A stretch of 64,000 nucleotides of DNA from Spirilliplanes yamanashiensis (GCF_016863475.1 NZ_BOOY01000037.1:1-64000), one strand, 5' to 3'; shown: positions 36,110 to 45,011, counted from the stretch's first letter. Made by a program: numbers and translations. Notes: generated from the sequence alone by a model not told the origin.

Positions 36110-37173
36110 GAGCGCAGCCGGACCGTGCTGTGGTCACCGATGACCAGCTGGTGGGTGCGGGGCGTGCTGGGCGCGGGGGTGACCTCGACGCCCTTGCCGA
36201 TCAGCGACGCCTCGATGCGGGAGACGCCGCGCACCGTGGACGCGTTCATGACGATCGAGTACTCGATCTCGGCGTCCTCGACGGTGCAGCCGCCGCCGAT
36301 CGACGTGAACGGCCCCAGGTACGACCCGACGATCTTGGTGTCGGCGCCGACGACGATCGGGCCGCGCAGCACCGACGCCTCGACCACGGCGCCGGCCTCG
36401 ATGACGACCCGGCCGGTGATCTGGGTGCGGTCGTCGACCGTGCCGTGCACCTGCGTCTCGATCGACTCCAGGACGATCCGGTTGCACTCCAGCATGTCCT
36501 CGACCCGCCCGGTGTCCTTCCAGTACCCGGTGATCAGGTGCGAGTGCACGTGGTGGCCGGAGTCGATGAGCCACTGCACGGCGTCGGTGATCTCCAGCTC
36601 GCCGCGGGCCGACGGGCTGATCGCCCGCACCGCGTCGTGCACGGCCGGGGTGAACATGTAGACGCCGACGATGGCCAGGTCGCTCTCCGGCACCTCCGGC
36701 TTCTCCTCCAGGCCGACGATCTCGCCGCTGCGGCCGAGCTGGGCGACGCCGTACGAGCGCGGGTCGTCCACCGGGGTGAGCAGGATCTGCGCGTCGTAGT
36801 GGCCCTGCTCGAACGCGGCCACCAGCTCCTGGATGCCGCCGATGAGGAAGTTGTCGCCCAGGTACATGACGAAGTCGTCGTCGCCGAGGAAGTCGCGGGC
36901 GATCAGCACGCAGTGGGCCAGGCCGAGCGGCGCCTCCTGCTGGATGTAGGTGATGCGCAGGCCGAACTCGGCGCCGTCGCCCACGACGCGGCGCACCTCG
37001 GCGCCCGTGTCGCCCACGATGATCCCGACCTCGGTGATGCCCGCGTCGCGGATGGCCTCCAGGCCGTAGAACAGGACCGGCTTGTTGGCGACCGGGAACA
37101 GCTGCTTGGCCGAGGTGTTGGTCAGGGGTCGCAGTCGCGTCCCCCGGCCACCGGCCAGCACGAGTGCTTTCAT
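36106..37173 (-). CDS. rfbA: Glucose-1-phosphate thymidylyltransferase, long form
   Basis: The enzyme joins dTTP and glucose-1-phosphate to give dTDP-glucose. The 355-residue protein begins MKALVLAGGRGTRLRPLTNT, the pyrophosphorylase signature. It has a C-terminal left-handed beta-helix (about 250-355), as in StrD-type long forms; E. coli RffH/RmlA is about 290 residues. The ATG at 37173 follows AAGGAAAA. It is the first gene of the rfbA-rfbB-methyltransferase operon and is divergent from DUF2344. The long form is often linked to secondary or surface sugars in actinomycetes. Confidence 0.93.
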   Translation of the reverse strand: MKALVLAGGRGTRLRPLTNTSAKQLFPVANKPVLFYGLEAIRDAGITEVGIIVGDTGAEVRRVVGDGAEFGLRITYIQQEAPLGLAHCVLIARDFLGDDDFVMYLGDNFLIGGIQELVAAFEQGHYDAQILLTPVDDPRSYGVAQLGRSGEIVGLEEKPEVPESDLAIVGVYMFTPAVHDAVRAISPSARGELEITDAVQWLIDSGHHVHSHLITGYWKDTGRVEDMLECNRIVLESIETQVHGTVDDRTQITGRVVIEAGAVVEASVLRGPIVVGADTKIVGSYLGPFTSIGGGCTVEDAEIEYSIVMNASTVRGVSRIEASLIGKGVEVTPAPSTPRTHQLVIGDHSTVRLRS

Positions 37174-37277
37174 GCCGCTTTTCCTTTGTTGAGCAGGTAC
37201 AGGTAGTTTGCGGCATTCGCACGCCGCCCGGAGGCTCAACGACCGGCCCGTTCGCTCAGCCGTGGGGTCGGCGGGGG

Positions 37278-38090
37278 ATGATGAGAGCCGACACCTCACG
37301 AAGGAGCGCCACGATCGCCAGGAACCAACCGGTCGGCGGCCAGGCCCCGGTCGTCCAGCGCATCCGCATCCGGTACGCCAAGCGCGGCCCGCTGCGGTTC
37401 ACCTCGCACCGCGACTTCGCGCGCGCGTTCGAGCGGGCCCTGCGCCGCGCCGGCGTCCCCATCGCCTTCTCCCAGGGCTTCACCCCGCACCCCAAGATCT
37501 CGTACGCCAGCGCGGCGCCCACCGGCGTCGCCAGCGAGGCGGAGTACCTGGAGATCGGGCTGCAGGCCGAGGTCGACCCGGCCGACCTGCGGGTGGCCCT
37601 CGACGCCGCCCTGTCGCCCGGCCTCGACGTGCTCGACGCGGTGATCGCCGCCGGTCACGGCAGCCTCGCCGACCGCATCGACTCCTCGGTCTGGCGCATC
37701 GAACTGCCGGGCGTCGGCGCGCCGACCGCGCAGGCCGCCGTCGAGGCGTTCACCGCATCGGCGGAAGTGCTGGTCGAGCGCATGACCAAGCAGGGCCGGC
37801 GCTCGTTCGACGCCCGGGCGGCGGTGGCCCGGATCGCCGTCGCGGAGGCGAACCTCGCTCCTTCCGGGGCGGACGACGCGCCGTGTGCGATACTCGACCT
37901 TGTCGTACGGCAGGTCACGCCCGCAGTGCGACCCGATGACGTTCTGTCCGGCCTCCGCGTGGTGGCTGGCCTGGAGCCGCCGGTGCCGCCTCGTGCGACC
38001 CGCCTGGCCCAGGGCGCGCTCACTGCGGACGGCCAGATCGTCGATCCGTTGGACGCGGATCGCCAGGACGCCTCCATCGGAGGTCGCTGA
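37278..38090 (+). CDS. DUF2344 / TIGR03936 family protein
   Basis: The conserved part begins VQRIRIRYAKRGPLRFTSHRD and continues with FERALRRAGVPIAFSQGFTPHPKISYA, hallmarks of the radical-SAM-linked DUF2344 family. In other genomes this protein follows or is fused to the TIGR03960 radical SAM protein and precedes RNase E/G. Here rne is next but the radical SAM gene is 13.6 kb away. The start is uncertain. The ATGs at 37278/37281 have no good ribosome site, while AAGGAG at 37301-37306 is followed seven bases later by an in-frame ATC (37314). If ATC initiates, the product is 258 residues; from 37278 it is 270. Function unknown. Confidence 0.85.
   Translation: MMRADTSRRSATIARNQPVGGQAPVVQRIRIRYAKRGPLRFTSHRDFARAFERALRRAGVPIAFSQGFTPHPKISYASAAPTGVASEAEYLEIGLQAEVDPADLRVALDAALSPGLDVLDAVIAAGHGSLADRIDSSVWRIELPGVGAPTAQAAVEAFTASAEVLVERMTKQGRRSFDARAAVARIAVAEANLAPSGADDAPCAILDLVVRQVTPAVRPDDVLSGLRVVAGLEPPVPPRATRLAQGALTADGQIVDPLDADRQDASIGGR
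37301..37316 (+). promoter_or_regulatory. Strong ribosome binding site before possible ATC start codon
   Basis: AAGGAG (37301-37306) sits seven bases before ATC at 37314 in the DUF2344 frame. Initiation there would give the N-terminus MARNQP. No ATG, GTG or TTG lies at suitable spacing. Confidence 0.4.
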
Positions 38091-38224
38091 CCGGTCCCGG
38101 TCGGCGTCCGCATTGGCAGACTTCGGCGACCCGTCCGCTGGCGGACGGATCCCGGAACACCTTGCGGTGACCCTGCGTGGCAGCGTTCCAACGCGCCCGG
38201 GGCCGCCAGAACTGGAGAGCGCCC

Positions 38225-41200
38225 ATGCTCGACAACGAGCCCGCGGGCGGCGAGCGCACCGGAGAGACTCCGGCCGCTGAGACCGCCACCGACAGCACCA
38301 CGACCAGCGCCGCCCCGCCGCGCAAGCGGGCGCCCCGCCGCAAGGCGGCCGCGCCGCCGCCGGCCGAGCTCGGCTCCACCGCCGAGCCCGGCGCCGCGAT
38401 CGAGGCGTCGGACACCGACGAGGTGCGCGAGGCGGCCGCGGCCGTCCCCGCCGCCGAGGCGCCCGCCGCCGACGCACCCGCCGCCCCCGCGCGGCGGACC
38501 CGGCGCAAGGCCGCCGCCCCCGCCGCGGCCGCCCCGGCACCCGCCGAGCCCACGGCCGAGCCCACGGCCGAGCCCGCGGCCGGCGTGCCCGCCGACCTGC
38601 CGGCCGCCGACGCGCCCGCCGTCGCCCCCGTCAAGGCCACCCGGTCCCGCCGCAAGAAGGCCGTGCCGGCCGCCGCGGCCGAGGCCCCCGGCCTGCCCGA
38701 GGGCGAGGTGGCCCCCGGCCTGCCGGCCGCCCCGGGGCCCGCGGCGGCGCAGCCCGCGGCGCCCGCCGTCGAGACCGTCGTCACCGAGCTGTCCGAGCCG
38801 GCCGACGAGCCCGCCCTGCCCGCCGAGCGCGAGCCCGAGCCGGAGGCCCCCGCGCGTGGCCGCCGCCGGGCCGCCGTGGCCGCCCCGGTGCTGTTCATGG
38901 CGCCGGACCCGGAGGAGATCACCGCCCCGGTCCGCCGCACCCGGCGCAAGGCCGCCGAGCCCGCCGTCGCCGCCGAGCCCGTGACGGAGCCCGTCGTCGA
39001 CGCCGTGCCCGCCCTGGACGCCGCCGAGGGCGAGCCCGCCGAGACCGGCCGCCGCCGGCGCCGCGGCCGTGGCCGCGGCGAGGCCGCCGAGCCCGTCGAG
39101 GCCGCCCCGGTCGCCGACGCGGACGACCTGGAGGAGCCCGACGAGACCGCCGACGACGTCGACGACGGCGCCGACGACGACGAGCTCGACGAGAACGGCC
39201 GCCGCCGGCGCCGTCGCGGCCGCCGTGGCCGCGGGCGCGGCAAGGGCCCCGCGGACGACGACGACGCCGAGCAGCCCGCCGTGGCCGAGGCCGAGGCGGA
39301 GGACGACGACGAGGCCGAGGACGACGGCGGCGAGTCCGACGGCGTCACCCGCCGCCGGCGGCGCCGCCGCCGCAAGGGCGCGGGCGACGCCGACACCGGC
39401 GCGGACGACGGCGTGCACACCGTCGTCAAGATCCGCGAGCCGCGCAGCCGCGACCGCTCGTCCTCCGACGAAGTGCAGGGCGTCTCCGGCTCGACCCGGC
39501 TCGAGGCCAAGCGCCAGCGCCGCCGGGACGGCCGCGAGCAGCGCCGCACCCGCCCGCCGATCCTGAGCGAGAGCGAGTTCCTCGCCCGCCGCGAGGCCGT
39601 CGACCGGGTCATGGTCGTGCGCCAGAAGCCCGATCGCACCCAGATCGCGGTGCTGGAGGACGGGGTGCTCGTCGAGCACTACGTCGCCCGCGCCACCTCC
39701 GGCACGATGGTCGGCAACGTCTACCTGGGCAAGGTGCAGAACGTCCTGCCGAGCATGGAGGCCGCGTTCGTCGACGTGGGCCGCGGCCGCAACGCCGTGC
39801 TCTACGCCGGCGAGGTCAACTGGGACGCCACCGGCCTGGAGGGCCGCGCCCGCTCCATCGAGCAGGCCCTGAAGTCCGGCGACTCGGTCATGGTCCAGGT
39901 CACCAAGGACCCGATCGGGCACAAGGGCGCGCGCCTGACCAGCCACATCGCGCTGTCCGGCCGGCACCTGGTCTACGTGCCGCACGGCAACGCGTCCGGG
40001 ATCAGCCGCAAGCTGCCCGACACCGAGCGCAAGCGCCTGCGCGACGTGCTGAAGAAGCTGGTGCCGGACGGCGCGGGCGTCATCGTGCGCACCGCCGCCG
40101 AGGGCGCCAGCGAGGACGAGCTGGCCCGCGACGTCAAGCGCCTGCAGTCGCAGTGGGAGGCCATCCAGGCCCGCGCGGTCGACGGCAACGCCCCGACCAT
40201 GCTGTCCGAGGAGCCCGACCTCGTCGTCCGGGTCGTCCGCGACCTGTTCAACGAGGACTTCCGCGAGCTGATCATCGAGGGCGAGCAGGCGTACAAGGAG
40301 GTCGAGGACTACCTCGAGTCCGTGTCGCCCGACCTGGTCGAGCGGCTGCGCCGGCACACCGGCGCCGCCGACGTGTTCGTCGAGCACCGCGTCGACGAGC
40401 AGATCCTCAAGGGCCTCGACCGCAAGGTGTTCCTGCCGTCCGGCGGTCACCTGGTCATCGACCGCACCGAGGCCATGACGGTGGTCGACGTCAACACCGG
40501 CAAGTACACCGGCGCGGGCGGCAACCTCGAGGAGACGGTCACCCGCAACAACCTGGAGGCGGCCGAGGAGACGGTGCGCCAGCTGCGGCTGCGCGACATC
40601 GGCGGCATCGTCGTCATCGACTTCATCGACATGGTGCTGGAGAGCAACCGCGACCTGGTGCTGCGCCGGCTCACCGAGTGCCTCGGCCGGGACCGCACGA
40701 AGCACCAGGTCACCGAGATCACCTCGCTCGGCCTGGTGCAGATGACGCGCAAGCGCATCGGCGCGGGCCTGCTGGAGGCGTTCAGCGAGACCTGCGAGCA
40801 CTGCAAGGGCCGCGGCCTGATCATGCACACCGAGCCGGTCCCGGAGAAGCGCACCGGCGGCACGGGCGGCGGCAACGGCGGTGGCGGCGCGGCCGAGAAG
40901 GTCAAGGCCGTCGCGTCGGCCGCGCAGTCCAACGGCCGCACCACCGAGCCGGCGCCGTCGCGGCGTCGCGGCCGGCGCGGGGGAGCGGCGGCCGCCGCCG
41001 AGGCGCAGGCCGACGAGCTGGCCGCGGCCGCCGAGCCGACCGTGGTGCCGGCCCTGGAGCCGATCGCCGAGCCGATCGCCGAGCCGGCCTTCCAGCCGGT
41101 CGCGCAGCCGGTCTCCCAGCCGGCCGCGCAGGCCGGGCCGGAGACGGTCGCCGAGGCGGTGGACGCCCCGGCGGAACCCGCGCCGGCCACGCCCGCCACG

Positions 41201-41452
41201 CCGGTCGCCGGGTCGGGGGTCATCGGGGTGGCCCCGGCGCCCGCCGCGGCGCTCGCGCAGCCCGCGGAGGACCCGTACGACATCAGCGAGTACGACCTGT
41301 CGCGCTACGAGAGCAGCGGCCCGCTCGCGGGCGCCGACGACCCGGACGCGGCCGACGAGGACGACGACGAGGGCGACGAGCCGGTCGGCGCGGGCACCGG
41401 AAGCCGCCGCCGGTCGCGCCGCGGCGGGGCCCGTCGGCGAACCAGGCCCTGA
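38225..41452 (+). CDS. rne: Ribonuclease E/G
   Basis: A 1075-residue endoribonuclease for mRNA decay and rRNA processing. The N-terminal 430 residues are disordered and alternate Ala/Pro/Glu with basic blocks (RRTRRKAAAP, TRSRRKKAVP) and acidic runs. The catalytic core (about 445-870) starts with the S1-like domain (SGTMVGNVYLGKVQNVLPSMEAAFVDVG). It contains the DNase I-like active-site region (TVVDVNTGKYTG, VVIDFIDM) and the Zn-link CEHCKGRG. The C-terminus is again Ala/Pro/Glu-rich and probably scaffolds partner proteins. ATG 38225 follows TGGAGAG. A hairpin terminator follows the stop. Confidence 0.95.
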   Translation: MLDNEPAGGERTGETPAAETATDSTTTSAAPPRKRAPRRKAAAPPPAELGSTAEPGAAIEASDTDEVREAAAAVPAAEAPAADAPAAPARRTRRKAAAPAAAAPAPAEPTAEPTAEPAAGVPADLPAADAPAVAPVKATRSRRKKAVPAAAAEAPGLPEGEVAPGLPAAPGPAAAQPAAPAVETVVTELSEPADEPALPAEREPEPEAPARGRRRAAVAAPVLFMAPDPEEITAPVRRTRRKAAEPAVAAEPVTEPVVDAVPALDAAEGEPAETGRRRRRGRGRGEAAEPVEAAPVADADDLEEPDETADDVDDGADDDELDENGRRRRRRGRRGRGRGKGPADDDDAEQPAVAEAEAEDDDEAEDDGGESDGVTRRRRRRRRKGAGDADTGADDGVHTVVKIREPRSRDRSSSDEVQGVSGSTRLEAKRQRRRDGREQRRTRPPILSESEFLARREAVDRVMVVRQKPDRTQIAVLEDGVLVEHYVARATSGTMVGNVYLGKVQNVLPSMEAAFVDVGRGRNAVLYAGEVNWDATGLEGRARSIEQALKSGDSVMVQVTKDPIGHKGARLTSHIALSGRHLVYVPHGNASGISRKLPDTERKRLRDVLKKLVPDGAGVIVRTAAEGASEDELARDVKRLQSQWEAIQARAVDGNAPTMLSEEPDLVVRVVRDLFNEDFRELIIEGEQAYKEVEDYLESVSPDLVERLRRHTGAADVFVEHRVDEQILKGLDRKVFLPSGGHLVIDRTEAMTVVDVNTGKYTGAGGNLEETVTRNNLEAAEETVRQLRLRDIGGIVVIDFIDMVLESNRDLVLRRLTECLGRDRTKHQVTEITSLGLVQMTRKRIGAGLLEAFSETCEHCKGRGLIMHTEPVPEKRTGGTGGGNGGGGAAEKVKAVASAAQSNGRTTEPAPSRRRGRRGGAAAAAEAQADELAAAAEPTVVPALEPIAEPIAEPAFQPVAQPVSQPAAQAGPETVAEAVDAPAEPAPATPATPVAGSGVIGVAPAPAAALAQPAEDPYDISEYDLSRYESSGPLAGADDPDAADEDDDEGDEPVGAGTGSRRRSRRGGARRRTRP

Positions 41453-41460
41453 AGTCACGG

Positions 41461-41489
41461 GAACGGGCAGCTCTCTGAGCTGCCCGTTC
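41461..41489 (+). terminator. Terminator of rne
   Basis: A perfect 13-bp stem (41461-41473 with 41477-41489) closes a TCT loop and is followed by a T-rich tail. Confidence 0.85.
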
Positions 41490-41590
41490 TCTGTTTCTGA
41501 AACGGGACGCGGGCCGGATGATCGTGGCCGGGCGATTCGGTTACCCTTCGGAGCCGCACCGCCCCCCCACCCTCCGAGGAGCACACCCCC

Positions 41591-42121
41591 ATGCGACGCC
41601 TTCTGGTCGCCGCCGCGAGCGGCGCCGTCCTCCTGCTCGGCGCCGGCTGTTCGACGGACCCGGCCGCCACCCCCGACGCCGCGCCGGCGCCCACCAACGC
41701 CGCGGCCCCCACCAGCGCAGCCGCGCCCGCCCCCGCGCCGTCCACCACCGACAAGAGCGGCAAGCCCGTCAACGCGGGCGACGCCGCCCTGGCGTCGAAC
41801 ACCGGCGCCATCTGCGGCCAGGCCAACAAGGTCAGCGGCGTCGCCGCGGCCTCGTTCGCCCGCGAGTCCGGCCTGCTGGCCGACAGCAAGGGCAAGCCGG
41901 AGGCCCAGCGGGTCGAGGAGCGCGTCCAGCGCGGCCTGGAGGGCTGGGCGTTCGCGCTGCGCGACCTCGGCAACCTCACCGACGACGCCGCGCTGAAGAA
42001 GGCCCTGGGCACCCAGGGCGACAAGGTGCAGAAGCTGAGCGAGGGCGACCTGCACAAGATCAAGGAATCGCAGCTCACGGCCATCGGCAACGACGTCGAG
42101 AAGGCCTGCGCGGGCAAGTGA
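41591..42121 (+). CDS. Predicted lipoprotein
   Basis: The 176-residue protein starts [20 protein letters not shown], a lipoprotein signal with lipobox LGAGC; Cys20 would carry the diacylglycerol. A Pro/Ala/Thr linker (to about 58) precedes a helical domain with one cysteine (GAICGQ) and another near the end (KACAGK), which may pair. The ATG has GAGGAG upstream. No family or ligand is recognised. It sits between rne and rplU as a single-gene unit; similar small lipoproteins are common in actinomycetes. Confidence 0.82.
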   Translation: MRRLLVAAASGAVLLLGAGCSTDPAATPDAAPAPTNAAAPTSAAAPAPAPSTTDKSGKPVNAGDAALASNTGAICGQANKVSGVAAASFARESGLLADSKGKPEAQRVEERVQRGLEGWAFALRDLGNLTDDAALKKALGTQGDKVQKLSEGDLHKIKESQLTAIGNDVEKACAGK

Positions 42122-42127
42122 CGCGAG

Positions 42128-42161
42128 GCCCGGCCGGGGCCGGTTTGGGTCCCGGCCGGGC
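42128..42161 (+). terminator. Hairpin after lipoprotein gene, overlapping rplU promoter
   Basis: An 11-bp GC-only stem (42128-42138 with 42151-42161) closes a 12-nt loop just past the lipoprotein stop. There is no T-tract. The loop holds TTGGGT, the candidate -35 of the rplU promoter. Confidence 0.4.
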
Positions 42162-42173
42162 ATGGCGTACGCT
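42145..42173 (+). promoter_or_regulatory. Candidate promoter of rplU-rpmA
   Basis: TTGGGT (42145-42150) and TACGCT (42168-42173) are separated by 17 bp. Transcription would start near 42180 and give a leader of about 115 nt before rplU. No known L21 leader motif could be confirmed by eye. Confidence 0.45.
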
Positions 42174-42293
42174 TGTCGACGGTGTTCTTTAGGAACGCCA
42201 CGCCGCCGTGCTCCTCATCCGGGTGACGCCGGCGGCCAGCACCATCCGCCAGCAGCGTTGAGCGCTGCCCAAGTCTCAGGGAGTCCGCGTCTC

Positions 42294-42608
42294 ATGTACG
42301 CGATCGTCAAGACCGGCGGCAAGCAGTACAAGGTCGCCGAGGGCGACGTGATCGAGGTCGAGAAGATCGTGGGTAACCCGGGCGACGCGGTGACGCTCGC
42401 TGCGGTTCTCCTCGTCGACGGTGACGACCTGGTGACCGATGCGGCCAAGCTTGCCAGCGTGGCGGTGTCCGGCGAGATCGCCGAGCACACCAAGGGCCCG
42501 AAGATCCGGATCCACAAGTTCAAGAACAAGACCGGCTACCACAAGCGTCAGGGTCACCGGCAGCCGCTGACCCGCGTCAAGGTCACCGGCATCTCCAGCG
42601 GGAAGTAG
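42294..42608 (+). CDS. rplU: 50S ribosomal protein L21
   Basis: A 104-residue protein matching L21: [18 protein letters not shown] at the start and the [18 protein letters not shown] signature near the end. It binds 23S rRNA in the large subunit. AGGGAG lies upstream of the ATG. rpmA follows after eight bases, as in nearly all bacteria. Confidence 0.97.
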   Translation: MYAIVKTGGKQYKVAEGDVIEVEKIVGNPGDAVTLAAVLLVDGDDLVTDAAKLASVAVSGEIAEHTKGPKIRIHKFKNKTGYHKRQGHRQPLTRVKVTGISSGK

Positions 42609-42616
42609 GTCCAGCC

Positions 42617-42874
42617 ATGGCTCACAAAAAGGGCGCGTCCAGCTCGCGCAACGGTCGTGACTCCGCAGCTCAGCGGCTGGGCGTCAAGCGCTTCGGCGGC
42701 CAGACGGTCAACGCCGGCGAGATCCTGATCCGCCAGCGCGGCACCAAGTTCCACCCGGGCGAGCTCGTCGGCCGCGGCAAGGACGACACCCTGTTCGCCC
42801 TCGCCCCCGGCGCGGTCCTGTTCGGCACCCGCCGCGGTCGCAAGACCGTCAGCATCGTGCCGGCGGCACAGTAA
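42617..42874 (+). CDS. rpmA: 50S ribosomal protein L27
   Basis: The 85-residue protein starts [16 protein letters not shown], the mature-type L27 N-terminus that reaches the peptidyl transferase centre. [20 protein letters not shown] and the [15 protein letters not shown] region confirm the family. It is not the Firmicutes form with a cleavable N-terminal extension. It is the second gene of the rplU-rpmA operon, followed by a strong terminator before obgE. Confidence 0.97.
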   Translation: MAHKKGASSSRNGRDSAAQRLGVKRFGGQTVNAGEILIRQRGTKFHPGELVGRGKDDTLFALAPGAVLFGTRRGRKTVSIVPAAQ

Positions 42875-42886
42875 CCCAGCGTTTTC

Positions 42887-42925
42887 AGCGGGCCGCGGAC
42901 CTCGTCAGGGGTTCCGCGGCCCGCT
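42887..42925 (+). terminator. Terminator between rpmA and obgE
   Basis: A perfect 13-bp stem (42887-42899 with 42913-42925) is followed by TCTTTT. It separates the two genes although only 73 bp lie between them. obgE may therefore rely on read-through or a promoter inside this gap. Confidence 0.8.
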
Positions 42926-42947
42926 TCTTTTGTCAGGAGAGTGGGTC

Positions 42948-44459
42948 ATGGTCGCGTTCGTGGACCGCGTAGTCCTCCATCTGCAGGCCGGGGACGGCGG
43001 GCACGGCTGCGTCTCCGTGCACCGGGAGAAGTTCAAGCCGCTCGGCGGCCCCGACGGCGGCAACGGCGGGCACGGCGGCAGCGTCTCGCTGGTGGTCGAC
43101 CCGCAGGTGCACACGCTGCTCGACTTCCACTTCCACCCGCACGTCAAGGCCGAGAACGGCAAGGGCGGCGCGGGCTCGAACCGCGACGGCGGCAACGGCC
43201 AGGACCTGGTCCTGAAGGTGCCGGACGGCACGGTCGTGCTGACCCCCGAGGGCGAGGTGCTGGCCGACCTCATCGGGGCGGGCACCACGTTCGAGATCGC
43301 CCGCGGCGGCCGGGGCGGGCGCGGCAACCGGGCGCTGGCCAACACCCGGCGCAAGGCTCCCGGCTTCGCCGAGCTGGGCGAGCCGGGCGACCAGCTCGAC
43401 GTCGTGCTGGAGCTGAAGAGCGTCGCCGACGTGGGCCTGGTGGGCTTCCCGTCGGCCGGCAAGTCGTCGCTGATCTCGGTCATCTCGGCCGCCAAGCCGA
43501 AGATCGCCGACTACCCGTTCACCACGCTGGTGCCGAACCTGGGCGTGGTGCAGGCGGGCGAGACCACGTTCGTCGTCGCGGACGTGCCCGGCCTCATCCC
43601 GGGCGCCGCCACCGGCAAGGGCCTGGGCCTGGAGTTCCTGCGCCACATCGAGCGCACCAGCGTCCTGCTGCACGTGCTGGACGCGGCCGCGATCGAGACC
43701 GAGCGCGACCCGCTGGCCGACCTGGACGCGATCGAGGCGGAGCTGGCGGCGTACGGGGGGCTGGAGGACCGGCCGCGGCTGGTCGCCCTCAACAAGATCG
43801 ACATCCCGGACGGGCGCGACCTGGCCGACATCGTGCGCCCTGACCTGGAGGCGCGCGGCCTGCGCGTGTTCGAGGTCAGCGCGGTGACCCGCGAAGGGCT
43901 CAAGGAGCTGGTGTACGCCCTCGCCGAGATGGTCGAGCAGCACCGGGCGATCGCCCCGGACCCCGAGCCGACCCGCATCGTCATCCGGCCCACCGCCGTC
44001 GACGACGCCGGCTTCACGGTCACGGCCGCGGCCGACGGCGCGTGGGAGATCCGCGGCGTGCGGGTCGAGCGCTGGGTGCGCCAGACGAACTTCGACAACG
44101 AGGAGGCCGTCGGCTACCTCGCTGACCGGCTCAACCGGCTCGGCGTCGAGGACGCTCTGGCGAAGGCGGGCGCGAACCCGGGCGACCTGGTCCGCATCGG
44201 CACCCACGAGTTCGACTGGCACCCGTCGGCGGGCGAGTACATGGCCGGGCCGCGCGGCACCGACCTGCGCCTGTCGGACACGCCGTCGCGGGCGTCCGCC
44301 GCGCAGCGCCTGGCGGCCCGCAAGGCCCGCCGGGTGCCGTTCGAGCAGCAGGCCGCCGCGGCCGTGCCGGCCGGCACCGTCGGCGACCCGGACCCCGAGA
44401 CGGTCGCCGAGACCGCCCCCGGGACCGCCCCCGAACCCGCCAAGGACGCAGGGGAGTAG
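42948..44459 (+). CDS. obgE: GTPase Obg
   Basis: The 503-residue protein has three domains: the glycine-rich Obg fold (about 1-158), a G domain with P-loop [11 protein letters not shown] near 168, DVPGLIPG and NKIDIPDG, and a C-terminal OCT domain (about 340-425). A low-complexity tail follows. Obg is a 50S-associated GTPase linked to ribosome assembly and stress responses. ATG 42948 is chosen because AGGAG lies eight bases upstream; the in-frame start at 42930 would lie in the terminator's T-tract. Confidence 0.96.
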   Translation: MVAFVDRVVLHLQAGDGGHGCVSVHREKFKPLGGPDGGNGGHGGSVSLVVDPQVHTLLDFHFHPHVKAENGKGGAGSNRDGGNGQDLVLKVPDGTVVLTPEGEVLADLIGAGTTFEIARGGRGGRGNRALANTRRKAPGFAELGEPGDQLDVVLELKSVADVGLVGFPSAGKSSLISVISAAKPKIADYPFTTLVPNLGVVQAGETTFVVADVPGLIPGAATGKGLGLEFLRHIERTSVLLHVLDAAAIETERDPLADLDAIEAELAAYGGLEDRPRLVALNKIDIPDGRDLADIVRPDLEARGLRVFEVSAVTREGLKELVYALAEMVEQHRAIAPDPEPTRIVIRPTAVDDAGFTVTAAADGAWEIRGVRVERWVRQTNFDNEEAVGYLADRLNRLGVEDALAKAGANPGDLVRIGTHEFDWHPSAGEYMAGPRGTDLRLSDTPSRASAAQRLAARKARRVPFEQQAAAAVPAGTVGDPDPETVAETAPGTAPEPAKDAGE

Positions 44460-44506
44460 CCCGGTCGGGTCCATGTGCCGGTCACCTGTCGGAAATGCGG
44501 CTTGAG

Positions 44507-44512
44507 TACGGT
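44507..44512 (+). promoter_or_regulatory. -10 hexamer of GNAT gene, leaderless
   Basis: TACGGT ends six nucleotides before the GTG at 44519, which favours this start over ATG 44495. Confidence 0.5.
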
Positions 44513-44518
44513 GACGGC

Positions 44519-44968
44519 GTGTTGATCGAGGAGCGCGCCGTCACCGACCCCGAGCTGACCGCCCTGCTGATCACCCAGCAGCGCGAGCTGGCGCAGGCCG
44601 ACGGCGGCCTCGACGGCGCCGTCTACCCGCTGCACGACGACGCCGAGTACCTGGTCGTGGTGCTCGACGGGCGGGCCGTGGCGTGCGGGGCGGTGCAGCG
44701 CCTCGACGGCGACGTCGCCGAGCTCAAGCGCATGTACGTGCGCCCCGCGTACCGGGGCCGGGGCATCGCCCGCAACCTGCTCACCGCCCTGGAGGAGTAC
44801 GCGCTCGCGGGCGGCCACACCACGCTGCGCCTGGAGACCGGCACCTACCTGCCCGCCGCGATCTCCCTGTACCGCTCGTCGGGCTACCGGCCGATCCCCG
44901 TCTACGGCGAGTACGTGGGCAACCCGTACAGCGTCTGCTTCGAGAAGCGGCTGCCGGTTCCGGCGTGA
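44519..44968 (+). CDS. GNAT family N-acetyltransferase
   Basis: A 149-residue single-domain GNAT. The acetyl-CoA motif A is RMYVRPAYRGRGIARNLL, followed by LRLETGTYLPAAISLYRSSGY, which places it among the MarR-associated/PhnO-like small acetyltransferases. The acceptor is unknown. The GTG at 44519 is preferred because a TAnnnT hexamer lies six bases before it; ATG 44495 is in frame but would place the hexamer inside the gene. It lies between obgE and pepN and appears independent of both. Confidence 0.82.
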   Translation: MLIEERAVTDPELTALLITQQRELAQADGGLDGAVYPLHDDAEYLVVVLDGRAVACGAVQRLDGDVAELKRMYVRPAYRGRGIARNLLTALEEYALAGGHTTLRLETGTYLPAAISLYRSSGYRPIPVYGEYVGNPYSVCFEKRLPVPA

Positions 44969-45011
44969 CGCCTGTTCCGCCGCCCGTGCGCGGCACGGCA
45001 GGATGGGTGCC

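Noticed and set aside
23623-37277. Mobile element ends around the sugar block
   Set aside because: No transposase, integrase, tRNA or flanking direct repeat could be seen, so only a non-mobile insertion is claimed.
37655-42163. 1502-residue open frame antisense to DUF2344, rne and the lipoprotein
   Set aside because: Low-complexity Gly/Leu/Arg/Ala sequence opposite clear genes; stop codons are rare in this frame because of base composition.
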